Part shown: positions 11,201 through 22,494 of the stretch, in pieces
Layout: each line of letters opens with the position of its first letter
How positions within the stretch are numbered: position 1 is the first letter of the stretch
Made by a program: the position numbers and the translations under genes
Notes under the pieces: generated by a model
The model's input: the letters and a program-made list of their open reading frames with translations, nothing else
The model's database searches: none
Told to the model about the DNA's origin: nothing
NCBI GenBank assembly: GCA_051294375.1
Contig: CM119271.1
Coordinates: 16,126,770 to 16,190,769 of the forward strand
DNA: 64,000 nucleotides
Direction: 5' to 3'
Origin: Paraspadella gotoi
Taxonomy: Eukaryota; Chaetognatha

Positions 11201-12683
11201 GATAGTGTTAACAAATGAGCAACCAACTATAGGCAAATTATATGCATTTTTAACGTAAGTCGGACAGACCGACCGAAAAGTGATTTTTAGAACTAAAAAG
11301 GTGCAATTGTAATTTTAAATTTGTGTTTAACCTTTTTTAATTCAATATTTAATATCACTCCAAAATCTATTTTGAGATTAAGGAGTTATTTCTTTCTCAA
11401 TTTTTCGTTTAATTTGTATCAGTATCTGGGATCTTTAACTATTTTCAAAATGAAATATTTAACAATAATGTCTTAAACTAGGATTTAACGTAATAAAAAA
11501 GTAGAAAAACTGTTGTAATATATTATAAATGTATTAGACAGTTACAAATATTAAACTTCGTATTTAAAAAGAATTACAAAAGAATTAAAATTATTAAACT
11601 AATTCCCATAAACCCTTGACTGAAGTGCCCAGTGTCCCTGGCAGGGAGTTGGTTTTTTGTTGTTCGATCGACTGAATCGACGTCAGCGCCGAGAAAATCC
11701 GCATTTCAGCCGAGACGACGACGATGACGACGACGATTAGTTGATTCATGTCAGGATTTTCCTTAACGAAACGACGACGACGACGACGACGACGACGACA
11801 GGCGAACGCGACGACGACGACAAGATGGTGATTTCGTGTTTCTAACCAGAACGACCAAAAAAAAAAAAAAAAAAAAACTACGGCTAATTTTATTCTGGTT
11901 TTTAAGTTTGAAGTCGTTGAAGATTCTAGGAATGAGCTGACTTTTTTTGTTCAAACGTTGTTGTGTTTTTTGTTTCAGTTTTCGTAGCTGCGTCAGGATT
12001 GTTATTGGGATTCTAAATTATACACCTCTGATGAAATTAAAACCAAAAAAATTTTAAAAGTAGGACATACCTTGTAATGTTTTTCCAAATTTTCAAATTT
12101 TAGAAAAGTTAATTTTTTTTTATAAAAAGTAAACACGTATTTTTTCTTCTTTTTCTTTTCTTCGTCTCTACGTCTGTGTTTAGTTTTTGTACTTTCCAAC
12201 AAGGTGACGAGCGACGGCATCACTCTGACCGACAGCCAACGTAAAGTCTTCTTCCGGCGTCATTACCCTGTCGGCGCCGTCACTTACTGCGGCGTCGACC
12301 CAGAAGACCGACGCTGTTTTGGCTTCGTCGCCAGGGACGACGTCGCTGGCGACAACGACGCCGCTCACAACCAGGTCGGCGTCGAGCGGCGTTGGGTATT
12401 GTTTTTTTCATCAGAGCGTTTGATTTATGTATAGAATTAAGTTATTAAATTACTTTTTTAAACATTATTGATGGTGAGCGGATGGAGAGATACATCAATT
12501 TTAAACAGAGATTACTAGAATGATTTAACGTTAAGTAAAAGAATGGATTAAGGATTAAGGATGGCATTATTTTGTTATCAGTGCCACGTGTTCGCGTCTC
12601 TGGAACCGGATCAACCGGCGACGGCCATCGTCAATTTCGTCACCAAAGTCATGATCGGATCTAAGAGGAGAATCTTTGAGTGA
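544..12683 (+). CDS. TNS: Tensin: PTEN-like phosphatase/C2, SH2 and PTB domains (28 exons)
   Basis: Tensins link beta-integrin tails to actin at focal adhesions. Exons: 544-734, 1412-1520, 1591-1778, 1971-2089, 2156-2292, 2622-2749, 2857-3103, 3189-3381, 3621-3947, 4181-4246, 4312-4831, 4978-5135, 5303-5537, 5630-5752, 5842-5991, 6291-6387, 6493-6595, 6804-7219, 7380-7448, 7520-8166, 8252-8366, 8437-8510, 8869-9021, 9212-9363, 9590-9691, 9769-9941, 12204-12374, 12582-12683. The chain is in frame, 1754 aa, close to vertebrate tensin-1. Domains: PTP-like about 45-215 ([14 protein letters not shown]), C2 about 220-430 ([17 protein letters not shown]), a disordered middle with the conserved [15 protein letters not shown]2 about 1463-1575 with the phosphotyrosine-binding Arg (GTFIVRDS), and a C-terminal PTB about 1615-1754 (SLTGPQA, FFRRHYP, FGFVARD). 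The phosphatase loop has Cys140 but an expanded spacing to Arg151, so catalysis is doubtful. An upstream first exon cannot be excluded. AATAAA signals lie at 13361 and 13472. Confidence 0.95.
2293..2530 (-). repeat. SINE-like element, minus orientation, in tensin intron 5
   Basis: Read on the minus strand, this is a copy of the family also present at 35031-35290. It has a B-box-like pol III element (GGTTCAATCCC, 2427-2437 on the minus strand) and the family tail beginning GCCAGTGACA and ending GTTGCCATA. The tail end lies directly at the exon 5 splice donor, so the intron begins inside or next to the element. The first tail hairpin keeps 6 of 7 pairs; the second is degraded. Confidence 0.75.
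3978..4150 (+). repeat. 28-bp minisatellite in tensin intron 9
   Basis: Three clean 28-bp units start at 3978, 4006 and 4034, each of the form CCCTTTTGGGTTGGCCCTTA followed by TGG and a T run. Degenerate partial units continue to about 4150. The array fills most of the 233-bp intron between exons 9 and 10. Confidence 0.85.
5203..5244. repeat. (GA)n microsatellite in tensin intron 12
   Basis: A run of GA dinucleotides grades into GAGC units just before the exon 13 acceptor region. It is entirely intronic. Confidence 0.85.
7957..8085 (+). repeat. 21-bp coding repeat in tensin exon 20 (7-residue units)
   Basis: Six tandem 21-bp units encode DPMIQ/DPMTQ-type heptads that alternate between endings KL and NS, in the disordered linker before the SH2 domain. 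Units differ by a few bases, mostly at single positions, so the array looks like replication slippage under reading-frame constraint. No function is suggested by the sequence. Confidence 0.9.
8690..8861 (-). mobile_element. MITE-like element, minus orientation, in tensin intron 22
   Basis: The reverse complement matches the family at 25285 and 32052: the end motif ATTGGTACAACCAAT, then ATTAGCCATTC, TTGTCCCCGATTTTGGAC and ACCTGGCTTCCCTAT. The end block is duplicated with a 38-bp period (end motifs at 8807-8821 and 8845-8859). The last block finishes about ten bases before the exon 23 acceptor, which has no polypyrimidine tract of its own. Confidence 0.75.
11103..11290 (+). repeat. Dispersed repeat shared with 54027-54185
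   Basis: Common blocks in the same order as in the HSP10 intron copy: GCCCGTGTATTT, then TTTTAGGA followed by TTCCTGAAGGCG, then CTAGCAGT, GAGCA, and GACCGACCGAAAAGTGA. Blocks are separated by unalignable AT-rich sequence. The class is unknown; no ORF or clear terminal repeat is visible. Confidence 0.7.
11640..11825. repeat. (GAC)n-rich island in tensin intron 26
   Basis: A GC-rich island of GAC triplets, with a pure run at about 11770-11799, inside an AT-rich intron. Its composition resembles the coding style of this genome, but no frame stays open with splice sites on both sides, so I treat it as simple sequence. Confidence 0.6.
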
Positions 12684-15600
12684 AGACGGACGGAGAGAGG
12701 AGAGGACAGGAGGATGAGACATTATAGGAGAGGACGAGAGGAGAGGACAGGAGGATGAAACTTTAAAAGGAGAGGATGACCAGACTCGTATTGCGAAAAG
12801 GTTAAAAATAATGAAGAAAGGTGAGGAGGAGGAGTAGCGGCCTTTTTAAAATAGATTAGAGAATGAAGGAGGACGAGAGAATGACGACGCCCTTGGAAAA
12901 GATTCCCCATTTTCAATTCTAGATTTCGAGTTTTAAATTGAATTTCAATGTCAGATTGAAAATCAGGATTTACAACTCGAGTTGATTGAAACAAACAGGA
13001 ATGGATGTTGGTTTTTTGAGCAGAAAAATTGAGATTGACCTCAATCATCGTCGAAAAAAAAGACTGCGCAATTATACAACATGCAATTTATACATAGATT
13101 TTCACGCGCGTTGTAACGTCATTTTTTATAGTTAACGCTTTGCGATTAAAGCTTAATAATTTTATACCAGTTCCGACTCGTTATTTGGCTAATATTTGAA
13201 TATTGTATAATATGAATTATATTTATAAAGCTATTTTGTTTTAAATATTTGTGGAATGGCAATTTGTGGGTTTTTTTTGCTAGAATTCCCAAAGCTTTTT
13301 ACTGTAATCGAATTTTCAATGGAATTTAGCGCCTTGAATGATTTAGACATTTTTTTTTTTAATAAAAAGAGATTAAAATTAAATTGTGAGAAATCTACTC
13401 ATCTCTGCTCCCGACTTCCTTTTTACTCTGCCAGTCATAGATTTGGTTCCTATTAATTGTTATTTCCTTTTAATAAAAGTCTGTTTAAAAAAAGTATCTC
13501 GTTGAAATCGTTAGACACAACCTAATTTCCTTGCACTTTATACTTTTTTCCTGTTACAAGATTTACGGTTTTTTGAATTGAAGTGCCTACGATAAGTATT
13601 ACCGCCGCCGCCGCCGCCGCTGCCCCGGCGTCGCTGCTTTTTTCGCTCTGCCTTTCCTCCGCTCTTTTACGCTCGTTTCTGCTTACAACGAACTACATTT
13701 TTAAATAAAAACCAAATCCGTTTTTAAGCCGCAAATCCGATTTCAATTGTATTTTTTTGTTCGAATTTAAGACAAACGACGACTAATCCACTTCAAATGA
13801 CAAAACCTGTATTTTTATTTTTAACGTCGAAAACGTTTTATTCCTTAATTTACATTAAAAAGGTTTTTTTAATCTGAAATGTGCTGCAAATCGAGCTCAG
13901 CTTATAAATTTACTCTATTTAATTAATCATTTATTCTTATTACGTCGATGGTAGGATATAAAATCGTCGATGTTAGGTTTAATAATACTCATGATCGATA
14001 TATATATATATACCAAAAATAAAATCCTCAATCCAGATTCCATCTTTTTCTTTTAGATGATTTAGTTTTGTTTTTAAAATTTGGGGACTTAATAACAATT
14101 TTTTTTAGCTTTATTTACAGTAGCGATTAGTATTTTCAATATATACATTACAGTATGTCTTCCTTGGTAGCCGTTTCTTTACCATAGACAGTATCTTCTA
14201 CATATTTTGTGTTTTAATTCTGCGAAAGTGCCATCACGAACTAATCCAATCATTATATGTTTCTTTTTATACTGAATTATTGTTTTAATCTCCGCGTTTA
14301 ATTTTACAGAGATTAACTTTGAGCAGTACTGCGTTTTTGATTTATGCAAATCTCCCCCGAATGTTTCATCGACTTTTGCGCTTTGGATTTATTTCCGTCA
14401 GAGATCTTTTGAGGTCTGAGTCACCGCATAGGGTTTTTTTTTATCCTCTGCCGGAAACCCTTCTTGCCTCTTGGCCCCCAGGGCTCGAGAGACCCGCGCC
14501 CCCTCCTCTTCCCCTTTCTCCTCGATTTGCTTCATCCACTCGAGTTTTTTTCTTTTCTCTGGTCGATGACTCTCTTCTCCCCCCCCCCCTCCCCCCTCCC
14601 CTCTCCGCCTTTTCCTCTGCCAAAGATTTACGACTTACTACGCCCGACACCGGGAATTTTCTTTTATCGCGCATGTTATAAATAATTTTTTTACCATTTT
14701 GATATTATCCCGGATTATTATATTCTTTTTAACCCGTCGCTTTTCGTTAGGCACCAGTTTTAACGATTTGGAATATTATTAATGTCCTCTTTAACTTTAT
14801 CCGGTAGTCCAATAAGGGTGTATTTACAGAAAGCCTTAGTATTTTTCTACAAATAATCCAAAAGTCTTGAATAAATCGCTTTTGATACCTAATTATAAAA
14901 GAATGTGTTCGAGATAAAATGCTTATTTTGCCCTTGAATATTCAACAAAATGACACGTCCCGAGGTTAAATAAACCAAATTACAATTATAAACCGGAAAA
15001 AAAAGAAAGGCAAGACTTGGGTCTAGAAATATGCAGATGAGTTTTTTCTTCTCTAGTTTTTCCGTTACATTTTCTCTTTCACGCATAACTCATTAGTTAA
15101 CGAAGAATTTCTTTTTAAGGCTGAAGTTCAGTCGCGTCCTTACAATTCTTGAAATGAAAAACAAACGAAAACTTGAGAAAGTTAAAAGAAACTAATGTTT
15201 TAAATACATGAACAATTTAAAGTAAGTTGGTCTATTGAGACACGAGCGATGTGCATTTTATCTCGTTCTAACCATTTTTTTTTCTTAACGGGCCATTTAC
15301 CAATAGTCGTAGTCTACCATTCACGCTACTTTGTGATCCTTAACCTTTTTTAATGGCCTCTCCACTCTCCAGTTACGGAAAAGTTGACAAATCCTTTTTT
15401 TTTTCTTTTTCAGTTCTTATTAATGAAAAGGAAAAAAATTATTTCAGTTTTGGATTAAAATTTCCCCAAAATTCGCGCCTTCGATTTCGGGCAACGAATT
15501 TCTGTTGGACTCATTGACTCGATAAAAATCGGGAATCGCTCTTCAGCATTAAACCGGATCGAGACTGGATTCGTCTCTCCTCCAAAAAACCGGAGAGAGA

Positions 15601-16352
15601 GAGTGAGAGAGAGAGAGAGAGAGAACGACACAGAGACAGAGACCGTAGTGTCAATAGCCTATGATTCTCCGTCTTCAATTCCGGATTTTTCCTCGTGCCT
15701 TCAATTTTTCTTTTTCGAAAATTGGTCTTCCTTCGCCTCCTCCCTCGTCCGCCTTTGCCCGGCTTTGCCCGCCTTAGCATCATCGCCTTCGCCCGTCATT
15801 CTCCTCGCTTCTCCATCTCTCGATCGCCCTGTTTCCATCTCTCGATCGCTCCATCGACGTGAGATGTGAGGCGAGCGAGCGACGCCGAGTTTTCTTTCGC
15901 GCGGAGAGAAAAACTCTGCGATCGCCTCGCGCTTAGTTGCTCTCTATCGCGCTCGGGGGCCCTCTATCGCGCTTAGTTGCTCTCTATCGAGCCAAGTCGC
16001 TGTCTGTAGCCTTTGGTCGCTCTTTCTCGCCCTTTCTCGCTCTCAATCTCTTGAGGTCTCACTCTTTATCGCGCTCGCTCGCTCTCTGTTTCTCTTTTTA
16101 TTCATGGTCTCTCAAAGGTGTCGCGACCCTTGACTCACTATTCGCTCTTCACGCTCGACGTCTTTCTTCGTTTATCAAAACCTTTTCTCCTCAAAATCTT
16201 CCTTTTCTTCTCTTTTCTCTTTTCCCTTTTCTCTTTTCTCTCTTCTCTTTTTTCTCTTCTCTTTTTTCTTCTCTTCTCTTTTAAAAAGAATTTAAAGACC
16301 TCTAACGATCCCTAACACACACAACACTCTCCCCCACCCACAACCTTCCATC
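12684..16352. other. Intergenic region between tensin and EPB41L5-like gene
   Basis: The first 100 bp repeat a GGAGAGGACAGGAGGATGA motif (tensin 3' UTR), followed by AATAAA signals at 13361 and 13472. The middle is AT-rich with a short (TA)n near 13999 and a C-rich tract near 14580. From about 15590 it becomes a (GA)n run and then a strongly pyrimidine-rich stretch (about 15930-16290) with repeated CTCTATCGCGCTTAGTTG-like units, probably promoter and 5' UTR of the next gene. No ORF here looks coding. Confidence 0.5.
15930..16290 (+). promoter_or_regulatory. Pyrimidine-rich probable promoter/5' UTR of EPB41L5-like gene
   Basis: CT-rich on the + strand with repeated TCGCTCTCTAT-type units, ending about 60 bp before the ATG at 16353. 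Pyrimidine-rich leaders are common near transcription starts of compact animal genes, but no defined core promoter motif is visible, so the promoter role is inferred from position only. Confidence 0.35.
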
Positions 16353-19300
16353 ATGGCCTTTTTCAAACTTTTCTCGACTCGATCCAAGCGCGGGAAAGAC
16401 TACGACGCCACGCTGGACAAGAAGAACTTTCTCGAGTGTCGAGTCATCATGCTCGATGACTCGGACGTCACTTGCTTCATCCCCAAGAAGTCCTTGGGTC
16501 AGGAGTTGATCAACCGCGCCAATGCCAACTTGGATATTATCGAGAAGGATTACTTTGGTCTCCAATACACGGACAGCGGGAACGTCCCTCATTGGCTGGA
16601 TCCCACGAAGACGGTCAAGAAGCAGGTGAGGCGTTTGGGGGAATCTGTGGGAAGTTTGGAATTATAACCCTTAATGGCAACGGTGGGAATCGGCCTATGA
16701 GGGGCATTCTTGTTAAGAGCTTCCCTTGATAACCGCATCCTGTTTAAACATTCGCTTTAAAATTTAAAATTGATTTCGTTACCGGCATTACTGGGGATTG
16801 AACCCGGGATGCGCGGTTGAGACGAAATAACTCGACTGTTGTCGATAAACGAATTTATCAAGTTGTTAGGATATCCGCTTTTGATTTATTTATATTGTCA
16901 TACATCTTCCCTTTAGGTGAAGATCGGTCCGCCCTACACTTTCCGATATCGCGTCAAATTCTATTCGTCGGAACCGAATAATCTTCGTGAAGAACTCACT
17001 CGCTATCAGTTCTTCCTGCAACTCAAACAGGTGATTGATTGCCGGGGATTGATTGCTTGATTGATTATATGATTGCGATTGATTGTCGGGATTAATTGCT
17101 TGATCGATTGAATGATTGCATCGATCCAGGATATTCTCTCGGGGAAACTGACGGCCGACTACGAGACGGCGGTGGAACTCTCCGCCTTGAGCCTTCAGAG
17201 CGAGTTGGGAAATTTTGGAAAGGACACCATGGAGGTGAGAAGGCCCGGGGTTTGGAAGGAGAGGGGGTTAGGAAGGGGGGGGGTGATTTCAGAGCAGACC
17301 TTATCGATTCTCCTTTTTCTCTTTTTTTAATGAGAAAAAAATATTATAATTTTAGCAGCTGGAAACCACTTCATCAATGATAATCGATTTTTCTAGTATT
17401 GAAAGTGGTTTATAAAATTTAACTGTATTTAAAATTAGCATTTTGAAGAATGAATTTAAGTTAATGTGTAATTGCATATAAAGGATATGGTATGATAGAA
17501 AACTTTCTCTTTTGACATGGGACGGTTTTGAATTTTGTGATTTCGTCGTGAAAGGGGGAAACGCGGATCGAAGCTCGGGCATTAAATTTGGTTTGTTTGG
17601 TAGTAGCAGTATACTCCTCCAATCCCATTCAAATTTCTTGAGAGTAATCAACGCCCCCTTTTTTCCTTGGCCAGGTTGACGAGGGCGTCGTCTCCGAGTA
17701 TCGCTTCGTCCCCGAGCAGACGGAAGAGATGGAGATTGACATTCTCCGCACTTACAAGACTCTCCCCAAACGGACGCCGGCTCAAGCCGAGCTCTCCTTC
17801 CTCAATAAAGCCAAGTGGCTCGAGCAGTACGGCGTCGACACTCACCGAGTCTTCGGCCGGGACGGGCAAAGCTACAGCCTCGGTCTCACCCCGACCGGAG
17901 TCCTCGTTTTCGAAGGCCTCACCAAGATTGGCCTCTTCTTTTGGCCCAAAATCACGAAACTGGATTTTAAGAAGAAAAAGCTGGTTCTCGTCGTCGTCGA
18001 AGATGACGAGAACGGAAGGCAACAGGAACACACCTTCGTCTTTAGGAATCAGGTAAGGGGCGAGAAGGTTTTAGAGGCGGCACGGGCGAAAAAGGCAATG
18101 AAAATGAGACAACTAATATAAATATTTTCTATTCGTTCAATGATTAATACTCTAAGAAAAAAGTATATCACGTAATTGTTGAAAAGTAATCTTGCTTCCT
18201 GAGTTTGGACAGTTTACGGTTAATTCCCGATCCCAAGTACATGGCTTCCCCGTCATTGAAATGGTATACAAAAAGCTTTATGAAATTAGTATAACCAATA
18301 TAAAAATTATCCATTCATAATAAATTAGACCTATCTTGCCCCTGACTTTGACAGGCTTTGGTGGTTTTAAGGCCTCCATCACTCTTACAAAATACTCATA
18401 GCAGGTCCCTGCAAGCTTTCAATCAGGACTCTCTCAGTCTCTTTTATTCATCCCTAGAGTACCTGGCTTCCTTATCAATGAAGTGGTATAATATTTCAAA
18501 GAATGTTTCAATTGTATGAAAAGTATTAGATCGGGGAATACTATATTGTACTCCGCCCGGCATGACCAGATTCGGTTCCTACCTTACTACCTGATAGAAT
18601 TTTATGAAACTTTACATATAGTTCTAATGACTAAAGGTATAAAAATATCGAGGCGAATTTTGACCGGAGTAAGAGGGCCCCGGGCAGGACCCCTGGGGGT
18701 TAAAAAAGGCTAAAAAATTATTTTTTTATTAATTACAATTTTTGGTAACTAGCATCATGTGTGATGTCTCAATCATTTAAAAAATGTTTTTTTGACAATA
18801 GTGAAGAGAGTAATTATTTGTGTTCCCAGAGGGATCGTGTGTGCCAAATTTTAACAAATTTGGTAGAGCAGTGTGGTCGGAACCGATATCATTTTATAAT
18901 AAGAAGCCTTCTGTAATATTCTAAAGAACGTTTGAATTTTATAGACAAACGATTCTCTTATAGTTATACTTATAGATTGGGAAATGCGTCCTTTTATTTC
19001 AAATTATCATCAAAATGCACGGAGCTGACAGTAATAAAATTGGTACAACCAATGTTCGTGTAATTTATTTACATACTTCCTCTTTCCTTCCTAAGGACGA
19101 ACGCGCGACAAAGCACCTTTGGAAATGCGCTGTGGAACATCACGCCTTCTTTCGTCTCATGGGTCCGTCGAAGGGGACGGGCAATCGACAAATGAGGCAA
19201 ATGTTTCGGATGGGATCCAGGTTCTACTTCTCGGGGAGAACAGAGTTTCAAACGGCAGCGCAGGTAAAGTTTCGCATTTCCTGACCAGAATGGGCTGGAG

Positions 19301-22300
19301 TTAATGTTAATAAAGTTTAGTTAGATATATGTGGCATAAACTAATTCCATCCTCCGACACTTCCACAGGCTCAAGCCCGCAAATCCGTTCAATTCGAACG
19401 CCGCCCGAGTCAACGATATTCAAGACGAATTTCTCACGACCGAAGAAAATTAGAAAAGCAACGTCAGGCGAAAGCCAAGGACGAGGCAGGATCCACCGCC
19501 GCCGACGCTTCAGGAAAAGCCGCCGCCGCTCAAGCCGACAGCAACGGCAACGCCGTAGCTGCGCAGCTGCACGGCGCCGCCGCCGCCGTCGAAGCCGAAT
19601 CCCGCGACACGGCGTCGCTATCGTCGTCCACCGACGCCACTCGTAGCGCCGCCGACCGACTCGACCTGCTCATCGCCGTTGGGGCGCCGGAATCTCCGGC
19701 GTCGCGAAAGAACGGCGCCCTCGCCGCCGCCTCCTCCAATCAGTCGGTGGAAAGCGGAAAGGCTGCTGTCAAGACTGACAACCGCGAGGCTGCGGCTGCG
19801 GCGGCGGCTGCGGCTTTAGATCGAAATCTCCTCGAAGATGAGGAACTGGCGCGGGCCAAGTTGAAAGGCCTCGACGACCCCTCCGGTCCAGTGAGGCCAA
19901 TTGATCCCCCACCGCTTCGTCCAATCGCCAACGCGGTCAGACCAAAGAAGATCGACGTCAACGTCATCGCCACCGGAAATATCCTCAACAACAACAGCGT
20001 TCAGAATAACCTCGTCCCCAAAAAAGTGGGCGGGGCCCCAACGATTCCGCCGGACATCATGAAGTCGAACAACTTGAAGAAGGCGGCCGAGATGGAGGCA
20101 GCGGCGGAGGACGAAAAGGTGGCGGGACACAAGGGAAAGGTGAGTTAAATAATGTAAAAAAGAAAAAGCGATACTAAGTGATTGCGATTATAAAATACAC
20201 AAACCTTACATAATTAAATAGAACGGTAAGAAATATATCAAAACAAAACAAAAATCCCAACCACCTCAACTATATCATACTAAAACAACCATATCACGAA
20301 GAGGAAGTTCAAAGCATGAAAGAAAAAAATGGGGAAAATAACTTTAATTTTATTCCATCTTGGAATTTAAGTATCCTTACTCAGTATGTGGAATTCTAAT
20401 TTAGAATCGCGTTTAGAGTATCGAATAGTTTTGCTTTTTTAACAATTGAATGCTCTATAATCCTTTCTACCATTAATTCCCATATAATAACTATCAATAA
20501 TAGATTAAAAAATAATAAGATATAACTTCAAAAGCAACGGTATAAAAGTATAAAATTCTTTCATTTAAAAAACGGCAACATGCAAATGAGATTAAAGAAA
20601 TTACTCTATCGCCGTGATGATCAGTAATCCTCCTCCTCCTCCACCTCCACCTCCTCCCCAGGGCCTCTTCATCGCCATCCCATCTCCGTCTCTCAAAACT
20701 AAAAACGGCGCCATCACCTCGTCTCCGGCCACGCCCACCATCAACGACCTCGAGTTCTACAAAAAGGGCGCCGCTCCGTCGCCCAACAACTTTCACTCGA
20801 CGCGGACGCCGTCGCCGGAAACGAAGCCGACGCCGAGGACGCCGGAACCAGTGGAGGATGAAGAGGAGGAGGAAGAAGAGGCTCGTCCACAAACGCCGCC
20901 TTTGGAGGATGACGAAGAGATCTTTCTGCTCGACGGACCGACGGGCGAATCATCGGCCGTTGCCCGTTCATCCGCCGCTCGTCCGTCCGCCGACCGAACG
21001 CCCGTCACGACTCCCTCTCCCCCGGCGCGTCGCTCCGTCTCATCGAGGGCTTCGACCGAGAAGCGTCCCCTCTCGCCGTCATCGCCGCCTCCGTTGCCTC
21101 CTCGCATTTCTTCGCAGCCCCGCACTCCGTCGCCGCCATTTCGGGGATCTCGATCCCCGCCGCCCGTCGGATCGCAGCCTCGATCCCCGTCCCCCGTCTT
21201 CGAGGCCGCGGAGTCTTCGACCTCGACCACGCCCACGACGGCACGACCCAGCGGGATCCCGCCCCCTGTCGTCGTTACGAGACCATCGAGGGGAACGTCC
21301 TCTTCGAGTTCGATCCGTGATGGAGACGCACCTGCAGCCGCCGCCGCTCTCCCCGCGCGCCCTTCGAAAATCCCGACACCGTCGCCGCCGTCGAAAGTCG
21401 TCACCGCCTCAGCAGCTGGCGGCTCTGAAGCGGCGGGAAAGAATTCGAAAATCCCCGTTTTGACGTCACCAACGACACAGAGGTTGGGTGGGAGACGCTG
21501 AGGTCGTTAGGTCGAGAGGACGTGAGGTTTCAATGTTGTTTCTTGTTTGTGCACAATAACATTTATTCCATTGAATCAATTAATGAGGTGTTTTTATTCA
21601 TATCAAGTAATGATACAGATTGATGCACAAATACAAAAAATAAAAGAAAACGAAGTTAGGTAATCAAAGCATTTTTTCCCAGTATGTACAACAAAACTTT
21701 ATTTGTTAATACGAGGTTGGCCAAAAATTTTGACCGTCTTTGATGAAAGATTGTATAAATGTCGGGGTAACCAAATTAATAAAATGAGTATATTAATTCA
21801 TTAATAGGGAGTCAAGGTGTTTTAAGGGTTTTAAGCATCGCCTGTTTATTAAATAAATAGATAAATGTTGTTACAATTCCATTTAGTTAAATCAATGTTT
21901 CCTCCTCCCACTAACAGCCCCAGCGCCACCGAAGAGGCGTCCCCATTGATCGAAACTTCCTTCGGATCGAGTCGCCCCGTCACTCGAACCATCTCCACCA
22001 CGAAGGCGGATCGAGGCGCCTCCGCCATTCTCATCACCAAAAAGTCCGCCGCCTCCTTGCCAGGTATTTTTAAATAATTCTATTTATAGTAATTATAACC
22101 TAATTATATAAATACTCGAATTTACAGTTCGAAACCATGAATTAATCTTAATCCCAAAACGAGATTGACGAATTTTACCGTAATTTAGCTTTTAATCAAT
22201 CGTCCTTTGCATTTGTATTATTTAACTAATATTATTACTATTAGGTCATTATAGCGCGTGGCAAGTGCCGGATGCGACGCCCAACGCCCATCCCGTGAAA

Positions 22301-22494
22301 TCCAGACGAAAGATTCAAATCTCTCGATCAAACGGCGCCAAGTCGCTCGTGCATCCTTCCGGTAAAAGAAATAAAGAAAATCACGTATCGCGTATCTATT
22401 CTTGTCATAATGACCACTATCTTTTTTTATTTTCACAGATTGCATTTCAGAGGAAGAGAATAGCAACAAAGTCCACCTGACTACGGAGTTATGA
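16353..22494 (+). CDS. EPB41L5: FERM-domain protein of EPB41L5/Yurt type (10 exons)
   Basis: A 4.1-family cortical protein; relatives restrain Crumbs in epithelial polarity and promote adhesion and actomyosin organisation. Exons: 16353-16625, 16917-17030, 17130-17234, 17675-18052, 19096-19263, 19369-20139, 20662-21482, 21918-22063, 22245-22361, 22439-22494 (982 aa, in frame). The FERM domain is about residues 26-320. Near-diagnostic strings include [68 protein letters not shown] and [19 protein letters not shown]-adjacent segment follows ([12 protein letters not shown], about 353-364). The rest is Pro/Ser/Ala-rich and probably disordered, as in Yurt. The C-terminus is TTEL, a class I PDZ-ligand pattern. 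The ATG is in a good context (CATCATGG) and gives the expected N-terminus. The exon 7 acceptor could shift by a few codons within the proline run. Confidence 0.95.
16672..16862 (-). repeat. Degenerate SINE-like copy in EPB41L5 intron 1
   Basis: On the minus strand it has a perfect B-box-like GGTTCAATCCC (16794-16804) within CCCGGGTTCAATCCCC, and ends in CCGTTGCCATTAAG, matching the tail end of the 35031 copy. The middle of the tail is lost and the A-box region is unrecognisable. Confidence 0.65.
18285..19053 (+). mobile_element. MITE-like element with an internal insertion, EPB41L5 intron 4
   Basis: It begins with a mutated end motif (ATTAGTATAACCAAT) and continues with the family body (ATTATCCATTCA, CTATCTTGCCCCTGACTTTG, CCTCCATCACTCTTACAA, ACCTGGCTTCC). 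It ends with CATCAAAATGCACGGAGCT and ATTGGTACAACCAAT at 19039-19053. The intact-looking copy at 32052-32327 is 276 bp and joins the same two halves directly, so about 490 bp here (roughly 18541-19006) appear to be a later insertion. A further partial body fragment lies just upstream at 18185-18270. Confidence 0.65.
21483..21917. other. EPB41L5 intron 7
   Basis: AT-rich intron. The donor follows CAGAG and the acceptor is CTAACAG. Nothing else recognisable. The 3' exons it precedes are short, and their reading frame joins exactly. Confidence 0.6.

Larger units (their letters stand above)
9942..12203. other. Large tensin intron 26 (2.26 kb)
   Basis: AT-rich intron between the two halves of the PTB domain. 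It contains a repeat shared with an HSP10 intron (11103-11290) and a GC-rich (GAC)n island at about 11640-11825 that looks exon-like in composition. I see no credible ORF or RNA gene in the rest. Confidence 0.6.

Noticed and set aside
14319-14681. 120-codon + strand open frame upstream of EPB41L5
   Set aside because: Non-ATG start, Pro/Leu/Ser low complexity driven by a C-rich tract, no homology recognised.
20793-21404. 203-codon open frame on the minus strand opposite EPB41L5 exon 7
   Set aside because: Mirror of a GC-rich coding exon. The + strand frame joins conserved exons on both sides and the minus frame resembles nothing.
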